Assembly: GCA_016794945.1 (NCBI GenBank)
Contig: JAEUIX010000039.1
Coordinates: 1 to 24,508, forward strand
Length of the DNA: 24,508 nucleotides
DNA from: Phycisphaerae bacterium
GTDB lineage: Bacteria > Planctomycetota > Phycisphaerae > Phycisphaerales > UBA1924
Direction of reading: 5' to 3'
In this document: positions 7,174 to 15,090 of the stretch, piece after piece
How positions within the stretch are numbered: position 1 is the stretch's first letter
Layout of the letters: each line of letters starts with the position of its first letter
The notes under the pieces: generated by a model
What the model saw: the letters and a program-made list of their open reading frames with translations, nothing else
What the model was told of the DNA's origin: nothing
Database searches by the model: none
Program-made: the position numbers and the translations under genes

Positions 7174-7946
7174 TGCACCCGCCCGCCCAGCCGCAGCCCG
7201 CCCCTAGCGCCGAGCCCGACGACGGCCCGCCGGTCGTCGACCTCGGTCTCATGGCGTACGACCGGGCCTACGAACATCAGCTCGCCGAGGCCGATGCGAT
7301 CATCGCCGCGCGGTCGACCGGTACGCCCCGCCAGGGTGTCATCCTGCTCGTCGAGCACGCGCCGGTCATCACCGTCAGCCGCCGACCTGGCGCGAGGAAC
7401 AACCTGCTGCTGCCGGAGCATCGTCTGGCCGAACTCGGCATCGCCCTGCAGCCGACCGACCGGGGCGGCGATGTGACCTACCACGGCCCCGGCCAGCTGG
7501 TGGTCTACCCGATCATCGACCTGAACCATTTCGGCCTGCGCATCCACGACTACATGCGGTTGCTCGAATCCGCCGTCATCGAGTGCTGCGCGGGCTTCGG
7601 CGTCGCCGCCAACCGCGACCCCGGGGCCACCGGCGTCTGGGCCCCGGACCCCCAGCCCGACGGCACCCCCGCCAAGCTCTGCGCCATGGGCGTGCGCATC
7701 CGCCGGTGGGTCGCGCTCCACGGCCTGGCCGTCAACGTCACCACCGATCTGTCGCACTTCAGCGCCATCGTTCCGTGCGGCCTGGTCGGCCGCCCCGTCA
7801 CCAGCTTCCGGCGCCTGCTCGGTGACCGGTGCCCCTCGATGAGCGCCGTCAAGGCTTCGCTGGCGGCGTCCCTGCGCCGGGCGCTGTCGGCGCGCCGGGC
7901 GGCGCCGCATCGGCAGGACCCGTCGGCGCCGGCGGCGACACCTTGA
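7173..7946 (+). CDS. lipB: Octanoyl-ACP:protein octanoyltransferase
   Basis: Transfers octanoate from ACP to the lipoyl domains of 2-oxoacid dehydrogenases and GcvH, the first step of lipoate synthesis. The 257-residue product has GVILLVEHAPVITVSRRP, the family RGGDVTYHGPGQLVVYPI segment, the catalytic Lys168 in PAKLCAMGVRIRRW, ALHGLAVNV, and the catalytic Cys202 in IVPCGLVGRPVTSF. About 20 residues before YDRAYE are a Pro-rich lead. The ATG at 7173 has no Shine-Dalgarno sequence and lies 33 bp from the divergent lpxA start. The Ala/Arg/Pro-rich C-terminal tail runs past the usual family end and overlaps the convergent OmpH-like gene by 98 bp. No lipA is nearby. Confidence 0.96.
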   Translation: MHPPAQPQPAPSAEPDDGPPVVDLGLMAYDRAYEHQLAEADAIIAARSTGTPRQGVILLVEHAPVITVSRRPGARNNLLLPEHRLAELGIALQPTDRGGDVTYHGPGQLVVYPIIDLNHFGLRIHDYMRLLESAVIECCAGFGVAANRDPGATGVWAPDPQPDGTPAKLCAMGVRIRRWVALHGLAVNVTTDLSHFSAIVPCGLVGRPVTSFRRLLGDRCPSMSAVKASLAASLRRALSARRAAPHRQDPSAPAATP

Positions 7947-8580
7947 GCTCCGCGAACACGTCGGCCGTGATGTCGTCAGCCTTCGGAGACCGGATCACCG
8001 GCCTGGCCAGCACGCCCTGAAGGAACGCCTGGCCGCTCACCGGAACGCCCCCTTCCTCCATCGCCCGCGTCGCGATCACGATCGTGTACCCGCGCCGCGT
8101 CGCCACAGCGTCGGCCGCGGCCACCGCCTTGCGGTACGCCTCGAAGTTCTTCGCCGCCCGGAACTGCTCGAACTCTCGCTCCGCCGTCTGCGTCGCCTGG
8201 GCGTACGCCTCGCGCTTCTGCTGAAAACGCTGGGCGAGCGCCTGCGCCTCGGGGCCGCGTTCGTTCGGCCCCAGCGCCTGGAGCTGGCCGGCCAACGCCT
8301 CGACCTCCTTGCGTCCCGCCTCAAGCTGGGTCGAAAGCGCCGCCCGTCGCTCCGAGAGCGGCTTGGTGTAGGCCTCGGTCTCCATCACCAGCGACGACGC
8401 CCGCACGACGTCGCACGTCGCGATCCGCACCGGCTCCGGACCGGGCGGCTCGGCCACCGACGCCGACCGCGCCCCCAGCACCAGCGCCCCTCCCGCGGCC
8501 GCCGCCAGCAGCACCGTCAGCCCCGCGCGCCGCGAACCGGCCGCACCCGTCGCTCCGCCGTCCGTCCGTGCACTGCCCAT
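7849..8580 (-). CDS. OmpH/Skp-like periplasmic protein
   Basis: About 243 residues. A hydrophobic stretch (GLTVLLAAAAGGALVLGA, about residues 21-38) is a signal peptide or N-terminal anchor. The mature part starts VRIATCDVVRASSLVMET and continues as a long Gln/Glu/Ala-rich coiled coil (LEAGRKEVEALAGQLQAL; FQQKREAYAQATQTAEREFE). It then returns to a beta-strand region (RRGYTIVIATRAMEEGG) as in Skp, the holdase for outer-membrane proteins. The tail is Pro/Ala-rich. The ATG at 8580 has GGAG 6 nt upstream; an upstream in-frame start at 8649 adds only an Arg/Gly-rich stretch. It is not next to bamA or lpxD as skp often is. Its last 98 bp are antisense to lipB. Family assignment is fairly sure from architecture, the exact role less so. 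Confidence 0.82.
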   Translation of the reverse strand: MGSARTDGGATGAAGSRRAGLTVLLAAAAGGALVLGARSASVAEPPGPEPVRIATCDVVRASSLVMETEAYTKPLSERRAALSTQLEAGRKEVEALAGQLQALGPNERGPEAQALAQRFQQKREAYAQATQTAEREFEQFRAAKNFEAYRKAVAAADAVATRRGYTIVIATRAMEEGGVPVSGQAFLQGVLARPVIRSPKADDITADVFAELKVSPPAPTGPADAAPPGAPTAPGAGTPPAKP

Positions 8581-8650
8581 GGCCCGCTCCGTTCGCCGCC
8601 CCGCGTTCCGCGGTCCCCGGCCGCCTCGCCGGGAGCAACGCCCGCTCACC

Positions 8651-8661
8651 GCTACAGTAGC
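8651..8661. promoter_or_regulatory. Palindromic bidirectional -10 between the ompH-like gene and fkbM
   Basis: The perfect 5+1+5 palindrome GCTACAGTAGC lies in the 119-bp divergent gap. It reads TACAGT on the plus strand (8653-8658) and TACTGT on the minus strand (8654-8659), so the same bases could serve as the -10 for both genes. Leaders of roughly 35 nt (fkbM) and 70 nt (ompH-like) would result. No clear -35 is seen. Confidence 0.4.
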
Positions 8662-8699
8662 CGTTCACTCGGCTTTCACCGTCACCGCAGGCGTTCACC

Positions 8700-9530
8700 A
8701 TGGCCCAGCAACGTCCGCCCCAGCTCCCCATCAACGACGTCGTGCAGCGCCTGCTCGAGGAGAACAAGCTCCTCAGCGCCGCCGTCCGCCGCAGCGAGCA
8801 GCGCATCTCCGCCCTCGAGGCCGTCAACGTTCTGGCGGCGCAGGGCCGCAAGCCGCGCATGCCCATCGAGTTCCGCGCCCAGTTCAACGAGGACGTCTGG
8901 CTCTGGGAGCTCTTCAACCGCAAGACCGAGGGCTTCTTCATCGAGGTCGGCGCGTTCGACGGCTACAACTACTCCGTCTCGTACGCCTTCGAGTGCGTCG
9001 GCTGGACCGGCCTGCTCGTCGAGGCCATCCCCTCCAAGTACCAGCTGTGCGCGCAGCGCCGTTCGGCCAGCCGCGTCGTCCACGCCGCCCTCGGCCGCCG
9101 CAACGCCCCGCCCACCGCGCAGTTCACCTTCGTCGACGACCCCTACGGCGGGATGCTCTCGTTCAACGCCACCACGCGCGAGCACCTGGCCAAGGTCGGC
9201 CCGCGGTTCCGGACCGAGAAGGTCACCGTCCCCCAGACCACCATGAACGCCCTGCTCGCCGACCACCAGGGCGACATCGACTTCGCTTCCATCGACGTCG
9301 AAGGCGGCGAACTCGACCTGCTCGACGGCTTCGACCTCCTCAAGCACCGCCCCAAGGTCCTGCTCATCGAGGACAACGAGCGCGGCACCGACCCCGCCAT
9401 CGGCCAGTTCATGGCCGCCATGCCCTACACCTTCTGCGACTGGATCGGCCACAACCGCATCTACATCCGCTCCGACCTGACCGACCTCCAGGACCGCCTC
9501 CGCTGGCTCACGATCGCCGCGTCGCAGTGA
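8700..9530 (+). CDS. FkbM-family SAM-dependent methyltransferase
   Basis: A 276-residue protein. Residues about 10-45 (VVQRLLEENKLLSAAVRRSE and following) predict a coiled coil. The methyltransferase domain then shows FFIEVGAFDGYNYS (SAM-binding motif I), GLLVEAIPSKYQ, and FASIDVEGGELDLLDGFD, the signature end of the FkbM domain. FkbM enzymes O-methylate small molecules or surface glycans; the substrate here is unknown. The ATG at 8700 has only a weak AGG 8 nt upstream. The gene stands alone on the plus strand, and its last 23 bp overlap the convergent saccharopine-dehydrogenase-like gene. Confidence 0.9.
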   Translation: MAQQRPPQLPINDVVQRLLEENKLLSAAVRRSEQRISALEAVNVLAAQGRKPRMPIEFRAQFNEDVWLWELFNRKTEGFFIEVGAFDGYNYSVSYAFECVGWTGLLVEAIPSKYQLCAQRRSASRVVHAALGRRNAPPTAQFTFVDDPYGGMLSFNATTREHLAKVGPRFRTEKVTVPQTTMNALLADHQGDIDFASIDVEGGELDLLDGFDLLKHRPKVLLIEDNERGTDPAIGQFMAAMPYTFCDWIGHNRIYIRSDLTDLQDRLRWLTIAASQ

Positions 9531-10680
9531 CCGCCTCCCGCGCGAACCGGTAACGCACCCCGCGTTCGGCGTGGCCCTTCATCAGCGCCTCGTACACCCC
9601 GCGGCACTCCGGCAGCCGGTCCGGCGTCAGCACGCCCGCGCGCTTCAGCCGCCCGGACGCCATCAGCCGCGCCACGATCGCGCACGGAAACGCCGTCGTC
9701 CGCGACATGCTCGTCGCGCCCCCGGCCCGGTCGTAGAAGTCCAGCAGGTCCCACGTCAGCCGCACCCGCCGGGATCCCGATCGGCCGACGCACGCCACCC
9801 GCATCACCGTCAGGTCCTCCTCACCCGGTCCGTACGCCCACTTCGGGAACAACAACGCCGCCGTCAGGTCCCGCGGCCGCACCTTCACGCCGCCCGCCTC
9901 CACCGGCTCGGTCCCGAAGAACCCCGTTTCCCGCAGCGCCCGCATCAGCGCGATGTGCCCCGGGTAGCGCAGCGTCTTCTCCTTCATGTCCGGCGCCAGC
10001 CGGTTCACCACCAGGCTCCGCAGCCCGTCGGTGTTGAACGCCTCCAGCGTCCCCACGCCCTCGAAGTCCATGAGTTCCGGTTCGCTCAGCGCCGGCCGCA
10101 CCAACACTTCGCCCTTCTCCACCAGCCGCGTCGGGCGCGTGTACTCCTCGATCACGTCCGCCGGGCTGAACGCCGCCTTGTACTCGAAGGGCCACCGCCG
10201 CTCCCTGGGAAGCCCGCCCACGTAGATCTCGATCGACTCGCACCGCGTCAGACGCTGCGCCCCCTGCGCTGCGCACACGTGGCTCATCCCCGGCGCCACG
10301 CCGATATCCACCGCCGCGCACACGCCCTTGCGTTTCGCCAGGCCGTCCAGGTCCCACGCGTCTTCCGGCATGAACGAGATGTCCGCATACGGCCGCCCCG
10401 CCTCGATCACCGTCTTGAGCGCGTTGAACGCGATGCCGCTGGCCATCGCCCCCAGCACCACCTCCGCCCCCAGCGCCAGCGCCCGCACCCGCCCCGCGCT
10501 GGCCAGATCCGCCTCGACCGTCTCCACGCGCACGCCCGCGCGCCGCGCACGCTCCCGCACGGCCGCCAGCGCCGCCGGGCGAGCATCGGCCACCGTCACG
10601 CGAACCCCGCGCTCCCGCGCCAGGTCCACCGCCATCACCGACCCAACCATCCCGCCGCCAAGCACCACCGCTCGTGTCAT
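9508..10680 (-). CDS. Saccharopine dehydrogenase family oxidoreductase
   Basis: About 390 residues. A Rossmann start (TRAVVLGGGMVGSVMAVDLA) is followed by VTVADARP and VVLGAMASGIAFNALKTVIE. The catalytic part has YADISFMPED and DIGVAPGMSHVCAA, then EIYVGGLPRERRWPFEYKA, typical of the saccharopine dehydrogenase/lysine 6-dehydrogenase/carboxynorspermidine synthase group. These enzymes are NAD(P)-dependent and act on amino-acid or polyamine imines; the precise substrate cannot be read from sequence. GGAGG lies 5 nt before the ATG at 10680, which is preferred to the in-frame start five codons upstream. A TAGGCT hexamer (10714-10719) may be the -10. It diverges from rsmH and converges on fkbM. Confidence 0.88.
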   Translation of the reverse strand: MTRAVVLGGGMVGSVMAVDLARERGVRVTVADARPAALAAVRERARRAGVRVETVEADLASAGRVRALALGAEVVLGAMASGIAFNALKTVIEAGRPYADISFMPEDAWDLDGLAKRKGVCAAVDIGVAPGMSHVCAAQGAQRLTRCESIEIYVGGLPRERRWPFEYKAAFSPADVIEEYTRPTRLVEKGEVLVRPALSEPELMDFEGVGTLEAFNTDGLRSLVVNRLAPDMKEKTLRYPGHIALMRALRETGFFGTEPVEAGGVKVRPRDLTAALLFPKWAYGPGEEDLTVMRVACVGRSGSRRVRLTWDLLDFYDRAGGATSMSRTTAFPCAIVARLMASGRLKRAGVLTPDRLPECRGVYEALMKGHAERGVRYRFAREAVTATRRS

Positions 10681-10713
10681 CGCTGCCTCCAGCACGCCCC
10701 GCCGTGCCGCCGC

Positions 10714-10736
10714 AGCCTACACGCCCGCCGTACGCT
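10714..10736. promoter_or_regulatory. Divergent -10 elements: saccharopine-dehydrogenase-like gene (-) and rsmH (+)
   Basis: In the 62-bp gap, TAGGCT on the minus strand (10714-10719) would give the oxidoreductase a leader of about 30 nt with GGAGG. TACGCT on the plus strand (10731-10736) ends 6 nt before the rsmH GTG, consistent with a leaderless rsmH transcript. No mraZ lies upstream of rsmH. Confidence 0.42.
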
Positions 10737-10742
10737 CGTGCC

Positions 10743-11687
10743 GTGACCCGACCGGCCCACAATCCCGTGCTCCGACGACAGGTCGCGGACCTCCTGTGCC
10801 TCGCCCAGGGCCAGACCTTCGCCGACGCCACCGCCGGGCTCGGCGGCCACGCCGCCGACGCCGCACGCGCCGTCGGACCCGCCGGCCGCATCATCCTCAA
10901 CGACCTCGACCCGGCCAACCTCGCCGCCGCAACCCGCGCCGTCGAAGCCCTCGGCGTCCCAGTCACCCCCATCCACGGCAACTTCGCCGCCCTCCCCGCC
11001 GAGCTCGCTCGCCGCGGCATCGTCGCCCACGCCGTCCTCGCCGACGTCGGCTTCGCCTCCAATCAGGTGGACGATCCGACCCGCGGCCTGTCCTTCTCCC
11101 GCCCCGGCCCGCTCGACATGCGGCTCAACCCGGCCTCGCCAACGTCCGCCGCGACGCTCGTCGCCTCGCTCAGCGAGGCCGAACTCGCAGACCTCATCGA
11201 TCGCTACGGCGAGGAACGCCACGCCCGACGTGTCGCCCGTCGCATCGTCGAACGCCGCGCCGAACAGCCGATCCAGACCACCGACGACCTCGCCGCCATT
11301 GTCCGGTCCGCAGTAGGGGGGCGATCCGGCTCCATCGACCCCGCCACCCGCACGTTCCAGGCCCTGCGCATCGCCGTCAACGACGAGCTCGGCAACCTCG
11401 AGGCCTTCGTCGATCAGGTTCGTGCCGGAGCGGCCGCGGCGGTGGGCGTAGGGCCCGGGCCGCGATGGCTCCATCCGGGCGCCCGCGTCGCCGTCATTTC
11501 ATTCCACTCCCTGGAAGACCGCATCGTCAAACGCGGGTTCGAAGCCGCCGAAACCCAGGGCATCGCGGCCGTGCTGACCCGCCGCCCGCTGGAGGCTCAG
11601 CCGGACGAGATCCAGGCCAATCCCAGGGCCCGCTCGGCCCGTCTGCGGGCGTTGGAAGTTGGCCCCCGGTCGACGACCCCTGAATAA
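10743..11687 (+). CDS. rsmH: 16S rRNA (cytosine-1402-N4)-methyltransferase
   Basis: RsmH (MraW) methylates C1402 in the 16S decoding centre and usually opens the division/cell-wall cluster. The product is about 314 residues from the GTG at 10743; upstream in-frame sequence back to 10674 is Pro-rich and outside the family. Motifs: HNPVL near the start, FADATAGLGGHA (SAM binding), LADVGFASNQVDDPTRGLSF, RPGPLDMRLNP, RTFQALRIAVNDELGNLE, and VISFHSLEDRIVKRGF. The usual DLGVSS reads DVGFAS. It is the first gene of a run with LysM, ftsL-like and ftsI genes. Confidence 0.96.
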   Translation: MTRPAHNPVLRRQVADLLCLAQGQTFADATAGLGGHAADAARAVGPAGRIILNDLDPANLAAATRAVEALGVPVTPIHGNFAALPAELARRGIVAHAVLADVGFASNQVDDPTRGLSFSRPGPLDMRLNPASPTSAATLVASLSEAELADLIDRYGEERHARRVARRIVERRAEQPIQTTDDLAAIVRSAVGGRSGSIDPATRTFQALRIAVNDELGNLEAFVDQVRAGAAAAVGVGPGPRWLHPGARVAVISFHSLEDRIVKRGFEAAETQGIAAVLTRRPLEAQPDEIQANPRARSARLRALEVGPRSTTPE

Positions 11688-11794
11688 TGGGCTCCGGGCC
11701 CGTTGACCGCCGATATCATCGCCCGCGAGGAAGGACTCTCGCTCGAGCCGGGCGCTCGTCTCAACGCCCATCCCCGCAGCAAGGACGAACCGCG

Positions 11795-12739
11795 GTGACC
11801 CGTGAACACAAACTGGCGTTGATCCTTGGCTTTGCCGTGCTGATGGTCGTCGGCGTGCTCGTGGGAGACCACTTCTCCCGCGCCCGGACCGGCAAGGCCC
11901 AGCCCGATCTGGCCCTCAACCGGCCCGACCCATCGGCCGGAACACCCGATCAGCCCCCCGTCCCCGAGCTGCCGCCCGAGCGCACCGTCGCTCAGCGCCC
12001 GCCGGCGGGCCCCGAAGCAGGCCCCGGCGCTCCGCCCAGCCGCGGAAATGAGCCCCCGGGCCTGGTCATGGGTTCGCGCGATACAGCCGGCGGCGAAGTG
12101 CCCGGGTTCAAGCCCGCCGAGTCGCCCTTCTCCCCGCCGGCCGCCAAGGAAGACACCACCCCGTCACCCTTCCCGCCCGCCGGAGGCCAGCCGCTCCAGC
12201 CCACCGGCCCGGGCTCGCCCACGGTTGTTGCTCCGCCCGTCACGCCTCCCGCGGGAGCCGGCCTGCCGATCTCCAAGGGCGTCGAGAAGATGCACCCGGT
12301 CAAGGAGAATGAGACGCTCTTCTCCATCGCCAAGAAGTACTACGGCGACTCCGGCCTCTGGCAGAAACTCGCTGAGTACAACAAGGGTCGCGTCAGGGCC
12401 AATGGCGCCGTCCGCGAGGGCGTGACGATCCGCATCCCGCCCAAGGACGTCCTGCTCGGTCAGGCGACCCTGGCGTCCACCGGCTTCAGCGGCGGACCCG
12501 CGCCGACCGGTCCTCAGGCCGCGCCCCCCGGCGAGTCGCCCAAGCCCCAGCCGCCCGCCGCGGGAGGTGGCGCCGCCCGCACCTACACCGTCAAGAAGGG
12601 CGACACTCTCGGCACGATCTCCCAGTCTCAGCTGGGCACCAGCCGACGCTGGCAGGAGATCATGTCGCTCAACCGCGACCAGATCGACGATGAGTCGTCG
12701 CTCAAGGTCGGCATGGTTCTGAAGCTCCCGGCCAGATAA
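11795..12739 (+). CDS. Membrane-anchored double-LysM protein
   Basis: About 314 residues from the GTG at 11795, with AAGGA (11781-11785) 9 nt upstream. Residues about 6-26 (LALILGFAVLMVVGVLVG) form one membrane segment. A Pro/Gly-rich linker of about 135 residues follows, then a LysM domain at about 165-218 (HPVKENETLFSIAKKYYG, IRIPP). A second linker leads to a C-terminal LysM at about 262-314 (YTVKKGDTLGTISQ, LKVGMVLKLP). LysM domains bind the GlcNAc part of peptidoglycan, so the protein probably tethers the inner membrane to the wall. Its place between rsmH and the ftsL-like gene points to a role in septal or cell-wall synthesis. No catalytic domain is visible. Confidence 0.9.
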   Translation: MTREHKLALILGFAVLMVVGVLVGDHFSRARTGKAQPDLALNRPDPSAGTPDQPPVPELPPERTVAQRPPAGPEAGPGAPPSRGNEPPGLVMGSRDTAGGEVPGFKPAESPFSPPAAKEDTTPSPFPPAGGQPLQPTGPGSPTVVAPPVTPPAGAGLPISKGVEKMHPVKENETLFSIAKKYYGDSGLWQKLAEYNKGRVRANGAVREGVTIRIPPKDVLLGQATLASTGFSGGPAPTGPQAAPPGESPKPQPPAAGGGAARTYTVKKGDTLGTISQSQLGTSRRWQEIMSLNRDQIDDESSLKVGMVLKLPAR

Positions 12740-12792
12740 CCACGCCTCCCGCTCGCACGCCTGCGCAGCCCGCGCCGGCCCGGGGTTCCGAC

Positions 12793-13131
12793 GTGTTCTC
12801 CAAGATCTGCTTCCTGGTGCTGGTCATCGGCGCATCGGCCTGCGTCCTGCTGTCCGTCCGTCAGCAGCGGCTCGACGCCGTCCACGACATGGCCGTCATC
12901 CAGCAGCGCATCGCCGAGCACGACCGCGACCTGCTCCGCGTCCGCGCCGCCGTCGCCGCCAGGTTGATCCCCAGCCGCATCGAGACGCTCGCCCTGCAGC
13001 TCGGGCCGCTCACCCCCATCGGCGTCGACCCCGTCTCCCCGCTCGCAAGGCCCGCGACCGCCGTCGCCGCCGCCGCACGCGCCGCCGAGCCCGCGTCCCG
13101 CCCGGCCCCCGCCCGCGCCGCCCGCCGCTGA
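12793..13131 (+). CDS. FtsL-like bitopic membrane protein
   Basis: A 112-residue protein starting with GTG. It has a short cytoplasmic end, one membrane segment at about residues 5-22 (ICFLVLVIGASACVLLSV), then a coiled coil (RLDAVHDMAVIQQRIAEHDR to about residue 60) and a Pro/Ala-rich tail. Sequence similarity to FtsL is not recognisable by eye, but size, topology and position directly before ftsI match FtsL, which with FtsB and FtsQ links and activates the FtsWI septal synthase. No Shine-Dalgarno sequence is seen. It lies 53 bp after the LysM gene and 21 bp before ftsI. Confidence 0.75.
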   Translation: MFSKICFLVLVIGASACVLLSVRQQRLDAVHDMAVIQQRIAEHDRDLLRVRAAVAARLIPSRIETLALQLGPLTPIGVDPVSPLARPATAVAAAARAAEPASRPAPARAARR

Positions 13132-13152
13132 TTCCGCACAGGATCCCGCCGC

Positions 13153-15075
13153 ATGTTCACGGCCAACGCCCAACGGTCCGGCGCTCCACTGGCCCAGGCC
13201 GACCGCGTCGCGCTCGCGCTCTTCCTCCTCCTGTCCTTCGCTCTGCTCGTGCTCGTCGGCCGCGTCGCACAGCTCCAGATCGCCCCAAGCCCCGCCCTGG
13301 CCGCCCACATGGGCGAACGAACCAGCGCCGTCGTCGAGCCCGGCCGCCGCGGCGACATCACCGACCGTCGCGGCCGGCTCATCGCGGCCACCAGCATGGG
13401 CCGCCGGGCGTTCATCGACCCCTTCGAGTTCCCCAAGGTCAACACCGATCGCGCCATTCTCGATCTCTGCCAAGCCGTCGGCGCCAAGCCCGAGGTCCTC
13501 GGCCCGCGCATCCTCGACCGCATGCGCGAAAACGAGCGCCGCACCGCCAACGACGACAACCCAAAGCTCCTGCGCTACCTCGCCGTCAGCGACCTGCTCA
13601 CCGACGGCCAACTCGACGCCGTTCGCCGTCTCAAGATCCCCGGCGTGCACCTGGAGTACCGCCCCGTCCGCACCGTCGCCGCCGCCGACGTCGTCGGCCC
13701 TCTGCTCGGCAAGGTCGGATTCGACGGCAAGGGCATGATGGGCAGCGAGAAGGTCTTCGACGCCCCCATGCAGTCCGCCGACGGCGAATTCTCCTACGTT
13801 CGCGACGCGGCCGGCCGGCCCCTCTGGGTCGAGCCAGGCGGCTACGAACCGCCCCAACCCGGCAAGGACGTTCGCCTGGCCATCGACCTCGAACTCCAGC
13901 GCATCCTCCAGGAGGAACTGAACCGCGCGGTCATCGAGTGCGACGCCGCGGGAGCCCGCGGCGTGCTCTTCGACCCCGCTTCGGGCGAAGTGCTCGCCAT
14001 GACCGACGTGGTTCGCCAGGTGCGCAGCGCCATTCCGTACGACTGGGTCCGCGTCATCCCCAAGGACAACTCCTCCGGCGGCCCGCGCTACATCACCATC
14101 CCGCCCGACCCGCTCCGCTCCAGGATCCCTTCCCTCGGTCGCAACCGCTGCGTCGAGGACATCTACGAGCCCGGCTCCACCTTCAAGCCCTTCATGTGGG
14201 CCGCCGTCATCGAGGCCGGCGCGGCACGCCCCGCCGAGGTCTTCAACACCTTCAACGGCTCCTGGACCACCCCCTACGGCCGCAGCCTCCACGACGTGGT
14301 CAAGAAGGACCACATGACCTGGTCCGAGGTGCTCATCAACTCCTCCAACATCGGCATGGCCCAGGGCGTCGCCCGCCTCTCGTTCCTCCAGGCCCACGAC
14401 GCCATCCGCTCGCTCGGCTTCGGCTCGCGCGTCAAGACCGGCCTGCCCGGCGAGTCGCCCGGCTTCGTCACCACCATGAAGAACTGGTCCAAGTTCACCC
14501 AGACCTCCGTCGCCTACGGCCACGAAGTCGCCGTCACGCCCCTGCAGATGGTCCGCGCCTTCAGCGCCTTCGCCCGCAACGGCGCCGACGCCGGCACCCT
14601 CCCGCCCGTCCGCCTCCTCGCCGCCGACGCCACCGACCCCGCCGCCGAGCCCCCCGTCCGCGCCTTCAAGCCCGAAACCGCCCTGCTCGTCCGCGAGACG
14701 CTCCGCGGCGTCGCCCGCAACCTCGACCGCCGCCTCAGCGCCAAGCGCTCCGCCGAACCCTTCCGCTACGAGATCTTCGGCAAGTCCGGCACCGCCGAGA
14801 TCCCCTTGGGCCGCCCGCCCGAGGGCAAGAAGCGCCCCAAGGGCTCCGACGGCTATTTCAACGGCCAGTACAACTCGTCGTTCATCGCCGCCGGGCCGTA
14901 CGAACGCCCGCGACTGGTCTGCCTCGTCGTCGTCGACGACCCCGGCCCCGAACTCATCCGCAAGCGCGAGCACTACGGCTCGGCCACCGCCGGCCCCGTC
15001 GTCCGGCGCGTCATGGAACGCGCGCTGGCTTACCTCGGCGTGCCCGCCGCGCCCCCGCCGCCCCAGTTCGAATGA
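13153..15075 (+). CDS. ftsI: Class B penicillin-binding protein, FtsI/PBP3-type transpeptidase
   Basis: A 640-residue D,D-transpeptidase that would cross-link peptidoglycan at the septum. A membrane segment (ALALFLLLSFALLVLVGR, about residues 20-40) is followed by the dimerisation/pedestal region with RRGDITDRRGRLIAA. The transpeptidase domain has all three active-site motifs: Ser342-x-x-Lys345 in EPGSTFKPF, Ser397-Ser-Asn399 in INSSNIGMAQ, and Lys544-Ser-Gly-Thr in GKSGTAE. No PASTA domains are present. AGGA lies 9 nt before the ATG. It is the last gene of the rsmH operon; no murE follows, because the strand switches 15 bp later. FtsI rather than the elongation PBP2 is inferred from gene order. 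Confidence 0.93.
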   Translation: MFTANAQRSGAPLAQADRVALALFLLLSFALLVLVGRVAQLQIAPSPALAAHMGERTSAVVEPGRRGDITDRRGRLIAATSMGRRAFIDPFEFPKVNTDRAILDLCQAVGAKPEVLGPRILDRMRENERRTANDDNPKLLRYLAVSDLLTDGQLDAVRRLKIPGVHLEYRPVRTVAAADVVGPLLGKVGFDGKGMMGSEKVFDAPMQSADGEFSYVRDAAGRPLWVEPGGYEPPQPGKDVRLAIDLELQRILQEELNRAVIECDAAGARGVLFDPASGEVLAMTDVVRQVRSAIPYDWVRVIPKDNSSGGPRYITIPPDPLRSRIPSLGRNRCVEDIYEPGSTFKPFMWAAVIEAGAARPAEVFNTFNGSWTTPYGRSLHDVVKKDHMTWSEVLINSSNIGMAQGVARLSFLQAHDAIRSLGFGSRVKTGLPGESPGFVTTMKNWSKFTQTSVAYGHEVAVTPLQMVRAFSAFARNGADAGTLPPVRLLAADATDPAAEPPVRAFKPETALLVRETLRGVARNLDRRLSAKRSAEPFRYEIFGKSGTAEIPLGRPPEGKKRPKGSDGYFNGQYNSSFIAAGPYERPRLVCLVVVDDPGPELIRKREHYGSATAGPVVRRVMERALAYLGVPAAPPPPQFE

Positions 15076-15090
15076 CCCGCGCCCGCCCGC

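Noticed and set aside
7146..7910. N-terminal extension of lpxA up to 7910
   Set aside because: Antisense to lipB and outside the LpxA family; promoter spacing and family alignment put the start at 7139.
11688..11794. Possible hairpin terminator after rsmH (GGGCTCCGGGCCC)
   Set aside because: The stem is short and no T run follows; the LysM gene continues on the same strand with its own SD.
12628..14973. Minus-strand open frame of 781 codons under ftsI
   Set aside because: Gly/Asp/Ala/Val-rich shadow of the real plus-strand LysM, ftsL-like and ftsI genes; no domain visible.
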